A stretch of DNA of 64,000 nucleotides from Roridomyces roridus (taxonomy: Eukaryota > Basidiomycota > Agaricomycetes > Agaricales > Mycenaceae): the NCBI GenBank assembly GCA_029378245.1, contig JARKIF010000027.1, forward strand, positions 726,910-790,909. The letters are read 5' to 3'. The notes beneath the pieces are model-generated. The model made no database searches. It saw only the letters and a program-made list of their open reading frames with translations, and was not told the origin of the DNA. Made by a program: the position numbers and the translations under genes. Shown here piece by piece: positions 1 to 10,700 of the stretch (positions within the stretch are counted from its first letter, which is position 1; every line of letters starts with the position of its first letter).

Positions 1-1117
1 AGTCTCCCGCACGCGGTCTTGCCAAAACCCTTCCCTTCCACCGATTCCGGAGCTCTTCGACCCAAACTTTCTGGACGTTCTCATCCGACCTCCCAAGCTT
101 CCGGACAATGCTAGCCCACAGAATCCAATGGTGGACGCCTTGAGTGCCGATTCGAGCGAGGACGACTGGTACGACTACAGACGCTCCCCGCTATTAGCTG
201 CGTTCTATGATATCTACCAGTATGCATGGGGTTCCGCGGACAAAGATCTTTTGGACAAGGTGCGTCCTCTTTGCCTGCAGTATCATTATCGCTGAGAGTG
301 ACACGAGTTAGTCGTGGGCGGAGGACCCAGCGCTGACGCTCAAGATAATATGGACGCTACGTAGAATACGTACTTTCCCTTGGAAGGGACGACGGGTGGA
401 CGATGAGGGTTTCTATCGGTACGTGCTTGATCACTTCATGCAAGCCACTGCTCATTGAGCTCCAGTGCGTTTGGCTGGCTATACGATAACCATCCGCGTA
501 CTGCTATCGCGAATCTTCATCTCCTTGCCACCCCTGTGTACGGCAAGCAGGGCAAGCTCGCGCATGGGTACTGGAAGGACCTCCTGAATATCCTGGCTCT
601 CGCTACCGTCGACGAGCTGAGTATCATATCCCACCGCAGCACCAAGTTTCTGCATCGGCTTCCAGATGTCCAGCCCCAGGTCTGCCCGCCGCCCAGGATC
701 AAGAAGCTCGTCGTCAAGGCACGCCGTGCTACCGTTGGCGAAGCGAATCGTGCCCGTATAGAACACAAGCTCGCCGATCTCAAGTACAGGGCCCTCTTCG
801 TTGCCGTTGCACGCCTCTTCTCCGAGCGCCTTCTCATCGACTGGGGCCTGTTCTATTCGGGCCAAAACGACGATATCTCACTTGCACCGAAGTGGGCCCC
901 AAGCCCTCTTGCCATGCACGACCGGCACACCAACATCTCCACCGCTATTGCCCGTCTTATCCTTCATGATGGTCCCGCCCTTGCCCTCCCTTCCGTTCGC
1001 TTCCCCACCGCCTTGAAGGACCTGCGGCCCGAATCGCCCGAGGCCACCGATATCCTTCGCTCGTTCTACAGACGCTGGATCCTCACCCCTCTCCGTGCAG
1101 TCACACGCGTCCCGGTC
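1..1117 (+). pseudogene. DUF2828 (TROVE/vWA-like) gene, 5' part, cut by insertions
   Basis: The gene enters from the left edge. Exons read at about 1-258, 311-419 and 468-1117, with GT-AG introns of about 50 bp. The phases join cleanly into a protein with WAEDPALTLKIIWTLR, then FGWLYDNHPRTAIANLHLL, then LAHGYWKDLLNILALA. From memory of the family this is the N-terminal half of DUF2828, a fungal/plant family with a TROVE-like helical region followed by a von Willebrand A domain; its function is unknown. Reading stays open to about 1117, where an inverted-repeat element begins and soon brings a stop. The gene resumes at 2386 and again at 27557, so this is one gene split into three pieces. The true N-terminus lies outside the window. 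Family call fairly sure; role not known. Confidence 0.8.
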
Positions 1118-2385
1118 CTATGGAGGCCCGGAGCATCGCGCTTTGAAACACGATGATAATCCGTGATGGCCGCTGCCAAAGACAGTTCCGAGGGAGGACC
1201 CCGTAACCATCGGCACACTCATCCGTATTCCAACATTGATTCAACAATCATTTCATCTGGGAACCGAATATGGGCGCACCTCTGAGGTTCAGTGCCGGGT
1301 ACCCATGCCGAGCTGCTAGCCTGCTCACTCCTCCTGTTGGAACTTGGTTGTGCGGCGCGCTATCATCTATAGCGGATGAACTCCGATGCCCTGCGTTTGT
1401 GAGTTGTGGTTGAATCTTTGAAACACACACACAAATTTCAAATTTCAAAAGCACATACTCGTGGGCCGATCCGGGACATAGTACAGATGTGTCGACTTGC
1501 TACCAAGTATGATGAGCGGGTGTGCGACTTCGGAGGGCTGAGTACAAAGAGAGAGAGGAGAGCACCGGCACGCACCGGCAAGAAGGAGTTGATTTATCCC
1601 CAACAGTCCTATTCATCCCGCGAGTGTGCCAGACGAGACTCGTCACGAGAGTTTCCGACGGGCAGTCTCCCGTTTGGCGGAATGAACACCAGTACATAGT
1701 GATCCGGCACGCATACGGTTCCAACGAGATCAGGGGGTGATGAGGCGGACGGTCCTGGATATAGACTGCAGACGGGTCGGATTGATGCGAGTGACTTGTG
1801 AGGGATAAGCGGTGAGGGGGGGGGGACCACATGGGTAGCATGCTCCAGGTCTTTTTTGAAGCCCGCTGAGTACCCACCACTCTCGATGCGTCCCTCGAGG
1901 GATGTGGACAGTCTACGGCGGTGTTAACGGGCTCCGAGCCAGGTGGTGATGCAGAGTAGAGGAATGGACGGCCAGGAATGAACAGAAAGCCGCGTCAACA
2001 TGTCGATGTTGCGAGCGACACGAGATCGTGGTGGTACGGAAGAAAGAGGTGATTTCGAACTCCGACTCCGACAGAAACAAATTGATCGTCGCGGTAGCCG
2101 ATATCTAATCAATTGTATCAAACACTTTTAGGAAAACAAGGCAGTTGTCCAAATGACATGCATGCATGTAGCAAGCAAGCCCCGGATAGAAAAAAAAAGT
2201 AGTTGCGGTGTCTGCCAGGCCAAGGCCCAAGGTTGCTTCGACTTGAACACTAGCCGTGGAAAATCAATGTTGGAACGCGGCAAGACATGCCGAGGGTTAC
2301 GGGGTCCTTCCTCGGAACTGTCTTTGGCAGCGGCCATCACGGATTATCATCGTGTTTCAAAGCGCGATGCTCCGGGCCTCCATAG
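1118..2385. mobile_element. 1.27-kb terminal-inverted-repeat element inside the DUF2828 gene
   Basis: The first ~120 bp (starting CTATGGAGGCCCGGAGC) reappear as a near-perfect reverse complement ending at 2385. The arms are about 1118-1240 and 2263-2385 and diverge inwards. The interior has no credible ORF and includes a short G run near 1816. The element separates the DUF2828 codons ...RVPV from ...MSADRWADI, so it is an insertion and not an intron. I could not find a clean target-site duplication, so the exact ends may be off by a few bases. Probably a non-autonomous DNA transposon of unknown superfamily. Confidence 0.6.
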
Positions 2386-2468
2386 AGACGCTCATGTCAG
2401 CTGACCGGTGGGCGGACATTCCCTACGACCGCGTCAGCAAGGTCTGCATGAAGAAAAACGAGTACCGT
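2386..2468 (+). pseudogene. DUF2828 gene, middle fragment between two insertions
   Basis: About 80 bp of coding sequence (…SADRWADIPYDRVSKVCMKK…) continues the DUF2828 protein after the inverted-repeat element. It stops at codon CGT where the LTR of the 25-kb retroelement begins. The next codons of the same frame, FFLHDPEGFQKYLL, are found immediately after the right LTR at 27557. Confidence 0.75.
2465..2468. other. Target-site duplication, left copy (CCGT)
   Basis: CCGT before the left LTR matches CCGT at 27557-27560 after the right LTR. If the LTR is taken to end in TC, the duplication is ACCGT (5 bp), the more usual length for Ty3/gypsy. The bases belong to the interrupted DUF2828 codons. 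Confidence 0.8.
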
Positions 2469-3933
2469 TGATAAGCATGGAATTTGACTGCCCTTGAAAA
2501 CGCGCGTTTTGCACGATTTCAGAGGTAGTATCCTAGCTAAGTCATCTCAGTACAAGACTGATGTTGAGCCCAGAGACAGTCAGTGTGGTGGATACTTAAG
2601 AGTACTGTACGGGTTGAAGGGTATTTACCTGAATATGGCCGACGGGCTCACTCCGAAACATGTAGGAGTTGTGGATACCTGCTCTACCAATGGGATACAC
2701 CAATTAAACAAGTTCTTAACCGTTGTACGATTGTCAGCCGTTCGAACCTTGGTGCGAGTGCAATTCGGAGGTTCGGAAGTTCACGGGATGATGGGCAAGT
2801 CGGCCGAAAAGCCTGAAACATGAGTAGACCGCCGAAGCGGGTCCGAAGGGAGTGACGTAGTTGTCATCAGCAGTCGGGACAAGGAGGATCCGGGTCGGAT
2901 ACTAGTCTTCAAACTAGTATCTGCTGGTATCCGGGACAGGTAGTCGGAGATATGGGTATCGTTCTGGACCTACAACCTATGGGCGTACGTCTGGAGGGTA
3001 TACAATCAAGGGAGAGGTCGGATACGACTTCACTAAAATCAGTCGAGTCATGGATCAATGTTGGAGTCACGGATCGACAGGTCCGCCACGCGGAATCATG
3101 GCTTGACACACCGGCCGTACACGATGCCGGTTCTGATCAACCAATCAGGGTGTTTCCATTCCAGATACCAAGGATATTTTTAATTATTGCGCCATTCGTT
3201 TGTACTATCATATGATTCTCGGACCTGTATAAAGTAGATAGAGTGCTACCCTAGAGGGCAGCGGATACTTCCCCCACTAGCAAGCTACCAGCTGCGATCA
3301 AGGGTTTTGTCCGAGGCTTTCGACGGTGCATTGCGTAGTTAAGCAATCGCTATTGAAAATCTAAACATTTGTTTGTTGGCTATTGTGTGTGTGACTTGAG
3401 TGTGAATCAGTATGTTGGAATCAGTATCTGTTGGATTGTGTCGTACCGTGTGTCTGTCAAGGGTTATTTGTGTGTTCAGAGTTGCGAAGTGTCGGAATCT
3501 ACGAAATCCGTGTTGTATCGGTCGCTGTCGTCTTCGGATACCAGTGTGAAAGGGATCGAAAGACCCAAATACCTGCTTTATTGCAAAACCCCGGCTTTAG
3601 CCAAACTCAATCTATCTTTTGTGTTAGCTGTGAAGCTTTACCATCTACAAAACGCTTTAGAATCGTCATTCTTGGTTTACATCAAGGATCTCTATTCGCA
3701 ATACTTTGTTTCGACATCGTATCCGAGACTATATCATTCAATTCCCTACAACCTTTACAAGGCCCTGTACTAGGGACTTATACTCGCCACATTCCCGCTA
3801 TTCAATAGTTGTCACTCGCCCCGGAGCTTCGTGATTGGGTTAGTTGGATATAGATTCGTCTGTATCTCGACTCATCTGGTTAGATTCTTCGAGTGTTGTC
3901 GATTTCTATAGTAGGTTTAGAGCACATACATCA
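2469..3933 (+). repeat. 5' LTR of the gypsy element
   Basis: This 1465-bp repeat matches 26092-27556 at an offset of 23623. It begins TGATAAGCATGG and ends ACATACATCA. It contains ten GGATAC/GTATCC hexamers by my count. A possible TATA-like element (TATAAAGTAG) lies near 3229. ORFs here occur in both LTRs and look like chance reading frames. Confidence 0.95.
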
Positions 3934-3935
3934 TC

Positions 3936-3951
3936 TGGAGCCCACCGCGAG
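3936..3951 (+). other. Candidate tRNA primer-binding site
   Basis: TGGAGCCCACCGCGAG starts 2 nt after the 5' LTR. TGG pairs with the CCA end of a tRNA, as expected for a minus-strand primer site, implying a tRNA 3' end of ...GGGCTCCA. I did not identify which tRNA that is. Confidence 0.5.
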
Positions 3952-4030
3952 GGGGTTGAAGTGATAAAATCTCTTTCGATTTATCGAATACTCTGTGTTG
4001 TTGCACGTCTGAGTCTTACTTGGACAATCA

Positions 4031-5650
4031 TTGCTGTCGGATTTCGCTATTCCACCGAAAGGAAAGGAAAAGGCTATCCAAGACAAGTCGGCTGGGCATT
4101 TTCCCAGTTTACTTCGAGGAGAAGGGCAATTAAACGCGGGTACTCTGCGTTCTAACGTCAATCATCCTCCTGGTCGGCAGACCAAAACCTCTCAAAAGGC
4201 AAAAGCGACTTTAGTCCAGCCTCTCGAAACTTCTCGTGTTACCAAACCGAGAGTTTCAACCCGAACACCGCGTGTCACCATTGCATCCACCTCTCAGCTA
4301 GAAAACGAAGCAGGACCGTCAGGTACCGGCGTCGAGCAAGAGAATACGATCAATACCACCGTCGTTCAAAACCCTATTCCGAATATTACCACCATACCAA
4401 GAGTCAGAATGACTACCGCGTTTAAAATACCGGCGTCTTATGACAACAATCGACCACATTTCAAAGGGGAGGCGGCTGGCGACCTGAGATTGTTTATCAG
4501 GCATTGCGAGACCGTGTTCACCAATGGGAGCATTACAGACGATACGAGGAAGAAAGAGTTGTTGCTGGACTATGTTGATGATGAAAACATTCGGGACCAG
4601 TGGAAGATGTTAAGCAAGTATCCGGCTCCGGGGACCTTCGCAGAGTGGAAAGAAGAAATCCTGACCCTATATCCTGAAGTCGAGGATATGGATCTGGGAT
4701 CTCTGAACAGGCTCCGGGAGATATGTAGTCAGAATCGACCAATTTCCCGCTCCGAACTCGGGAAATTGCGCCGTTTCGAGATCTCGTTCACCCACGAAGC
4801 TACGAAGCTCTTGAAAGGATCGGCGTTGGTCACAAACTTACAGCTTGTTGAGATGATACTGGGAGTATTTGATGAGAACTTCGCGGCCGAAGTCGAAGGG
4901 GGTATGAACCAGCAAGCCATTTGGGCTTTGCTAGGTCCACAACCAGCAGCGCCAGTTCTTGGGGCTGCACCTATTGCGGGCAATCGTCGCGGAGACAAAT
5001 TACTCTTCTCCACTGTGTTCAAGATTGCGGATTCTATTGCAGACAACTGGTCAGGAAGGAGAGCAATGAGTTTGTTGGGAGGAGCGACGCCAGCGAGGGC
5101 ACCTATGAACCCAGTATACGACCCACCGGTTAATCCGACGGCTAGGACAGCGGGAGAGGTACGCCTGAAGACTGAAATCGAGGACCGTTTGGAAGGATTT
5201 GCGAGCGAGATAGCCTCTATCAAAGATCTGACAAAAATCCAGAGCAAGAGGTTCGAGGATGGGTTGAAGAACATCGAAACCGCCTTTGAATCTTCGGTCC
5301 GTCTTCTCAATCAAAATATCAGAGCGCCTCCGTCGCATACCGCTCCTCAACAATCGAGTAATAGACAGGAAGATGGTCATGGTAGGCAAGAAGAGCAGAA
5401 GCCGTACGCGCCACCAAGAGTGGAATATCAACCGAGGGAGGAAGGGCCATGCTTCTTCTGTGGGGGACCGCATAGGATACGATCGTGCCATGTGAAGGAC
5501 GAATTCATCTCTTTGGGATGGATCATCCTTGACGATAGACAAGTCAAATTGTCAAATGGTCAACTCATTCCTCGGTATCCCGAGAATGTCAGTCGTGCTC
5601 AAAAGGTGGAGGAACATTACCGTCGGCAAGGTCTCAGCAAGCGGCAATGA
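4031..5650 (+). CDS. Gag polyprotein of the gypsy element
   Basis: Open frame of about 540 codons. The middle (around 4409-5060) has the Gag helical core: MTTAFKIPASYD, FIRHCETVF, DDENIRDQWKML. A coiled-coil-like stretch follows (near 5160-5330). Near the C-terminus is one zinc knuckle, CFFCGGPHRIRSC (C-x2-C-x3-H-x4-C, one residue shorter than usual). The start is unclear: the frame opens without ATG at 4031 and the first in-frame ATG is at 4409. The intervening residues look coding, so a spliced leader or a non-ATG start is possible. The stop TGA (5648-5650) overlaps the ATG of the next ORF in ATGA, suggesting coupled translation. It should form the cytoplasmic virus-like particle that packages the element RNA. 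Confidence 0.85.
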   Translation: MLSDFAIPPKGKEKAIQDKSAGHFPSLLRGEGQLNAGTLRSNVNHPPGRQTKTSQKAKATLVQPLETSRVTKPRVSTRTPRVTIASTSQLENEAGPSGTGVEQENTINTTVVQNPIPNITTIPRVRMTTAFKIPASYDNNRPHFKGEAAGDLRLFIRHCETVFTNGSITDDTRKKELLLDYVDDENIRDQWKMLSKYPAPGTFAEWKEEILTLYPEVEDMDLGSLNRLREICSQNRPISRSELGKLRRFEISFTHEATKLLKGSALVTNLQLVEMILGVFDENFAAEVEGGMNQQAIWALLGPQPAAPVLGAAPIAGNRRGDKLLFSTVFKIADSIADNWSGRRAMSLLGGATPARAPMNPVYDPPVNPTARTAGEVRLKTEIEDRLEGFASEIASIKDLTKIQSKRFEDGLKNIETAFESSVRLLNQNIRAPPSHTAPQQSSNRQEDGHGRQEEQKPYAPPRVEYQPREEGPCFFCGGPHRIRSCHVKDEFISLGWIILDDRQVKLSNGQLIPRYPENVSRAQKVEEHYRRQGLSKRQ

Positions 5651-6114
5651 TGCAAACCTTTTATGTTGGGGGACCAAGTGCGGCAGGAGATCAATACTAT
5701 CCCGAATATCAGGATCGTGTAGATCACTTGTACGATACTAGGGACGACGAGATGCATTCAAAGCGTGTGCAGCAGATGTATTCCAGCAGGAATCAGTTCG
5801 TTCAACGACCTGACACTCGGGATACACCTCCTCACATGCCACAGGGTGTTCAACCACCCTTTTCCCAGAGCAATGGCGGTGTTCAACCACCGCGGCAACA
5901 GCAGTTCATGCAACAACCGGTTGTCAGCTCACCAAGCCCTCTTCTGGGTGCGGGGTATGACTTGAATCAGGTTATACAGTTGGTACAGGCGTGCAGAGGA
6001 GAACTATTCCCTGCGCAGGGCGGAGACGAGGCCCAGGGTCAGTTCATTTCGACTAGAACTGGTGCGTCGTCCAGCCCACCGCCTCAAGCGTCGGGTTTCC
6101 CAAAAGTTCAATGA
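5647..6114 (+). CDS. Small Gln/Pro-rich ORF between gag and protease
   Basis: 155 codons starting ATGATG at 5647, overlapping the gag stop by 4 nt, and ending TGA at 6112-6114, which overlaps the next ATG in the same way. The protein is rich in Gln, Pro, Tyr and Ser (QYYPEYQDRV, PPRQQQFMQQP) with one short helix (LNQVIQLVQACRG). No domain recognised. It may be a Gag extension or linker made by reinitiation. Its order and tight coupling with gag and protease argue that it is real. Confidence 0.65.
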   Translation: MMQTFYVGGPSAAGDQYYPEYQDRVDHLYDTRDDEMHSKRVQQMYSSRNQFVQRPDTRDTPPHMPQGVQPPFSQSNGGVQPPRQQQFMQQPVVSSPSPLLGAGYDLNQVIQLVQACRGELFPAQGGDEAQGQFISTRTGASSSPPPQASGFPKVQ

Positions 6115-7427
6115 AGGGGGCTGAGAGGAGGGCGAAACTTGCACCACCTCCCATTGCCAAGACCCCTGAGAACGAGAATCCGGCTGATAAAAACCAAAAC
6201 TGGAGAAGCAGAACGAGCGGAGAAAAGAGAGTGGGATTCATGGTTCCTTCGGAGATCATGGATGATACGAGCAAAGAGAATACGGGCTCACCCACGAAGA
6301 AGGTTTCTAAACCTACGCCAGTTCAACCTGAGCGGAGGATGGTTACAGTAGAGGAGATGACTGATGACGAGGAGTCTCCGGTACCCTTTCAGAAGTTGGA
6401 TTCACCTGCATCGCAGCAGCGACCGGGGGGTATCCTGAAAAACAAGAACAATGGTGGTGGACAGGAGAGGGCTTATCGTCTGGTACCTCAATACGATGAT
6501 CCAAAAATTATACCAGATCTAGTGGACCAGACGAAGGGGTTGGAACTCCGTGGCATTACCGTTGAAAAGCTAGTCGCCATGAACGGGGAATATGCGAAAC
6601 AGCTCCGTGCGATTACACAGAAGTCTAGGCGACCTATAAAGCCGTTGACCGTGTCTAATCCCATAGAAGAGCAGTCGGCGTTCCCGTTCATGGAAGATGA
6701 AGGCATACCTGTGTTCCTGCAGATGGATGCCATAGGAGTAGATGATCTGCCAGGTGTGAGCTCATTTTATATGTCAACAGATGAAGACGAAGGTCTAGAA
6801 CCCGGGTGCATGGTCGCTATTGATCCTGTACTTGCGTATCTATCCTCGCTTGACGAAAATGAAACCCCGAGGCAGATATTTGCAGCGGAAGCATCGGTAG
6901 CCCTTCGTGTTCTATTCCCTATAGTGAATAAGATGGGAAGGGTGGAAAGTATCCGAGATACTGGGTCTCAGATTGTGTCGATGGCACGGTCTGTTGCTGA
7001 GAAAATCGGTGTACAATGGCTACCCGATGTCCAGATCTACATGCAGAGTGCGAATGGCCAGTTGAAGAAATCAGCAGGCCTGGCTAGAAACGTGCCTTTC
7101 ACTTTTGGAGACATTACAGTGTACTTACAAGTACATGTGATAGAACAACCCGCATACGAAGTGCTGTTGGGCCGACCGTTTGACATTCTAACGGAAGCTC
7201 GGACCCAGGACTTCAGAGACGGGTCCCAGACGGTGACTATTAGAGACCCAGACGGGGGTGACAGGATCACGATGCCTACATTCGCGCGGGGATCGGTGGT
7301 AAGTGATGGAAAGAACCTGAGATTGGTTGAGCCATCACCGCCGAAGCAGAAACAGGAGTCCGCACCCGTAACCGAGGTGGCAAGTGTTGAGGCCCAATCG
7401 GATTTTCATGGCTCTTCGAGGAATTAG
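6111..7427 (+). CDS. Retropepsin-like aspartic protease ORF
   Basis: 438 codons from the ATG at 6111. The first ~200 residues are charged and low-complexity. The C-terminal third looks like a retropepsin: hydrophobic lead-in, catalytic-loop-like IRDTGSQIVSM (DTGS at about residues 283-286), then a flap region and VLLGRPFDIL near residue 360. From family knowledge it would cut the Gag and Pol polyproteins. It starts in an ATGA overlap with the preceding ORF. It stops at 7427; pol lies in the same frame after about 200 nt, with a short different-frame ORF between. Confidence 0.8.
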   Translation: MKGAERRAKLAPPPIAKTPENENPADKNQNWRSRTSGEKRVGFMVPSEIMDDTSKENTGSPTKKVSKPTPVQPERRMVTVEEMTDDEESPVPFQKLDSPASQQRPGGILKNKNNGGGQERAYRLVPQYDDPKIIPDLVDQTKGLELRGITVEKLVAMNGEYAKQLRAITQKSRRPIKPLTVSNPIEEQSAFPFMEDEGIPVFLQMDAIGVDDLPGVSSFYMSTDEDEGLEPGCMVAIDPVLAYLSSLDENETPRQIFAAEASVALRVLFPIVNKMGRVESIRDTGSQIVSMARSVAEKIGVQWLPDVQIYMQSANGQLKKSAGLARNVPFTFGDITVYLQVHVIEQPAYEVLLGRPFDILTEARTQDFRDGSQTVTIRDPDGGDRITMPTFARGSVVSDGKNLRLVEPSPPKQKQESAPVTEVASVEAQSDFHGSSRN

Positions 7428-7456
7428 GCATTGGCGCCGAAGGAGGAGAGTTAGCA

Positions 7457-7780
7457 GTGAAGTTCGGTTTTGATGAATACGGAGAGTTGCGGATTGAGGG
7501 GTATGCAGAACCCAGAGACGATGGGAAGTTCAATCCGGATGAGCTAAAGGCGGCGTATCTGGTAGCTTCTGAGGATAGTGAGGCATTGAAACAGGATCAA
7601 GCGGCTGCACAGCTCCTAAACGAGTTTGTGAGTGGCGTTGATACAAAGGAAAGCAAGGTTGATGGGCCTACGTACCAGGTATTTACCTTTGATGAGCATT
7701 TACCATCTCATCTGGGGGGAACACGAAGTCGAAGCTCTATCAAAAAGGCCAACAGAAAGAGGAGGAAAACGGTGTCATGA
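7457..7780 (+). CDS. Short ORF between protease and pol
   Basis: About 107 codons in a third frame, opening at a GTG (AAGTTCGG follows), reading KFGFDEYGELRIEGYAEP and ending in a basic tail (KKANRKRRKTVS). The stop TGA overlaps an ATG (ATGA at 7777), but that ATG opens only 26 codons. Elements of this family usually carry a linker here before RT. Likely a piece of the polyprotein reached by frameshifting, or a decayed linker. Function unknown. Confidence 0.4.
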   Translation: MKFGFDEYGELRIEGYAEPRDDGKFNPDELKAAYLVASEDSEALKQDQAAAQLLNEFVSGVDTKESKVDGPTYQVFTFDEHLPSHLGGTRSRSSIKKANRKRRKTVS

Positions 7781-10700
7781 AGAGGACACCGCCAAGGAAT
7801 GTTTCAAGTGCTCTGTACACGGCCATGTACCGCGACTGGAATCGGACTCAGTCTTAGATCCTGGTATCCCGGTCCTGGAGGTGTTTGCCGGCAAAAAGTA
7901 CAAACCTGTGGCCCTGAAGACGAAACCAGTCTTCACCGAGTTACCCGAAAAATACCGGATACAGAGGCAGATTATTGGGGACCCATTGAAGGACCTCCCT
8001 ACGTTGCCAACTAATCCAGGGGATTTTGTCCCGACAGGACGATACACCCAAGAACGGAAGGAGGGCATAGACAAGCTTCATGATGAAGGCTTTCTGTGGG
8101 ATGAGGAGCGGAAACTCATGCATGACTTTGTATCTAAGCACAACGACGCATTCGCATGGGATGATTCCGAGAGAGGATCGTGGAAACATGAATTCTTCCC
8201 ACCGGTTGAAATTCCCACGGTTGAACATAAGGTCTGGGTTGAGAGATCTATACCCATACCTCGTGGTCAGCTAGATGAGTTCTGTCAAGTGATCAAGAAG
8301 AAGATCGATGCAGGAGTGTACGAGCCGTCCAACTCCTCGTACCGTTCGAAGTTTTTCGGAGTACTAAAGAAGGATGGGAAGAGTATCCGGTTGGTACATG
8401 CGCTGGAACCTTTGAATGCGGTGACCATAGCGCATTCTGGAATTCCACCAGCTACAGATGAGATTGCGAGTCAGTTTGCAGGAAGAGCGTGCGGAGCTGT
8501 ATTCGATCTCTATTCTGGGTACGACCATAGGGATATTGCCGAGTCCTCTCGCGACTATACTACCTTTCAAACGCCCTTTGGAGCTCTGAGATTGGTGAAA
8601 TTGCCGCAGGGCTGGACGAATTCGGTACCCATCTTCCATGACCACGTTACCTTTATCCTCAAAGACGAGATACCTCATATAACCATCCCGTATATCGACG
8701 ATGTACCGGTGAAAGGGCCAGGATCGCGATATCAGGACAAACATGGTACTTATGAGACTATACCAGAGAATCGGGGGATTCGACGTTTTGTATGGGAGCA
8801 CTTTCAGAACCTGAACAGAATTGCCCAGAGACTGAAATACTGCGGAGGCACTATCTCAGCTCTCAAGGTGATTATCTGTAAAGCTGAATTTGCAGTAGTA
8901 GGGCATGTGTGTTCATTCGAGGGGCGAAAACCGTCCACCGATAGGATTGGTGTCATCTCGAGATGGCCTCCTCTTGAGGACGTCTCTCAGGTACGACAAT
9001 TCCTAGGTGTAGTTGGTTGTCTCAGAATGTTCATAAAGGACTATTCGACAAAGGCACGTTGGCTCATTCGTTTGCTGAGGAAGGACATTGAGTTTGAATG
9101 GACGGATAAGGCGCAAGGCTCTATGGATACATTGAAGTATTCGGTGGAGCACTGCGAAGCCTTGAAGCCATTAAATTACGATTGGGACTCGGATATAGTA
9201 TTAGCTGTGGATACATCTTGGATGGCTATAGGTATAGAGATATATCAAGTCGATCCTAATGACCCGAAGAAGCGGTACTATGCAAAGTTCGACTCCATCC
9301 CCCTCAACGAGCGAGAAGCTAGGTTTTCACAACCAAAACGCGAACTTTACGGGCTCAAGCGTGCACTGGAACATATGCAATACTGGTTACTTGGATGCCG
9401 GCGCTTGGTGGTGGAAACAGATGCCATGTACATTAAAGGGATGCTAGACAACCCTGGCATGGGGCCTAACGCAACCATCAACCGTTGGATTGAAGAGATA
9501 CTAATGTTCCACTTTACGTTGAAGCATGTGAAGGGCTGTACCTTCTCACCGGATGGTCTGTCTCGACGCAAGAAACAACCAGGTGATCCAGACTATCCAA
9601 GCCCGGAGGACGGATTTGATGATAACCCGCCGCCCGAGCAACACGATGACTGGGACTATGATATCGAACAGCCCGCTGACTTCGAAGACTTCAAGGCTGG
9701 GATCGATACCAGAGGTGGGTACTTCGCTGAGGTGAAGGAAGAGGCTACGGAGTCGACTGACGTGCTCCTGCAATTCGAACATCAGTGTATGGACGCGTAT
9801 CTGGAGGAACGCGGGGAAGCTAGAATGATCAGAGAGAAATTCCGAGAGAAAGACTTGGAGATACCTCAATTTATCATGAGCCATATCCGTGAGGAAGAAC
9901 CTCTCTTACCACCAGACGCTTTCAAGTTCGATCCTGCAAAAAGGGAAACGTATCCGGAGGGCATGAGGTCGGTAGGAGCGAAGAATCAGGATTGGAAGCT
10001 CGGATACGTGAAGCAGTGGCTACTGGATCCTATAAACAATAGGCCAAAGAACATAAATCCTTTGGCACTGAGGCGTTTTATCCAATACGCTAGGAAATTC
10101 TTCTTGGATCCCCAAGGACGATTATTCCGACGCTCAGCGGACTCAGCTCACAAACTGGTAGTGGAAAAGGAGCACAGGATGTACATGATGAGGGCTTCGC
10201 ACGATAGTTTGGGACATAGAGGGATATATGCAACCAGATCTCTAATTGAGCAGAGGTTCTGGTGGCCAGAGATGGAACATGACATCAAATGGTATGTTCA
10301 GAGTTGTCATCTGTGCCAGACTCGAAAAGAAGAGTTATTGCGGATACCTCCGGTCCCAACGTTCACGCCGAGCCTGTTCCAGAAGATCCATGTCGATGTT
10401 GCGATTATGGGGGCTATATCGAACGGCTGTCGTTACGTAGTATCGGCTAGGGATTCTCTCAGTCGGTGGCTGGAGTCTAAAGGTCTTAAAGCCGACAACG
10501 CAGCTGCGCTGGGACGTTTCTTGCTGGAACATATCATTTGCAGATGGGGCTGTCCGAAGGAGATCGTGACAGACAACGCACCACAGTTCCTAGCGGCGCT
10601 CGAATGGCTGAATCTGAAATATGGGATAACAGGTATTCGTATCTCCCCGTACAACTCACAAGCCAACGGACCCGTGGAATCTGGTCATAAGCAAATGCGC

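Noticed and set aside
3369..3808. Overlapping plus-strand ORFs inside the LTR (and their twins at 26992-27431)
   Set aside because: They are identical between LTRs because the LTRs are nearly identical, two frames are open at once, and the sequence resembles no protein. Chance frames.
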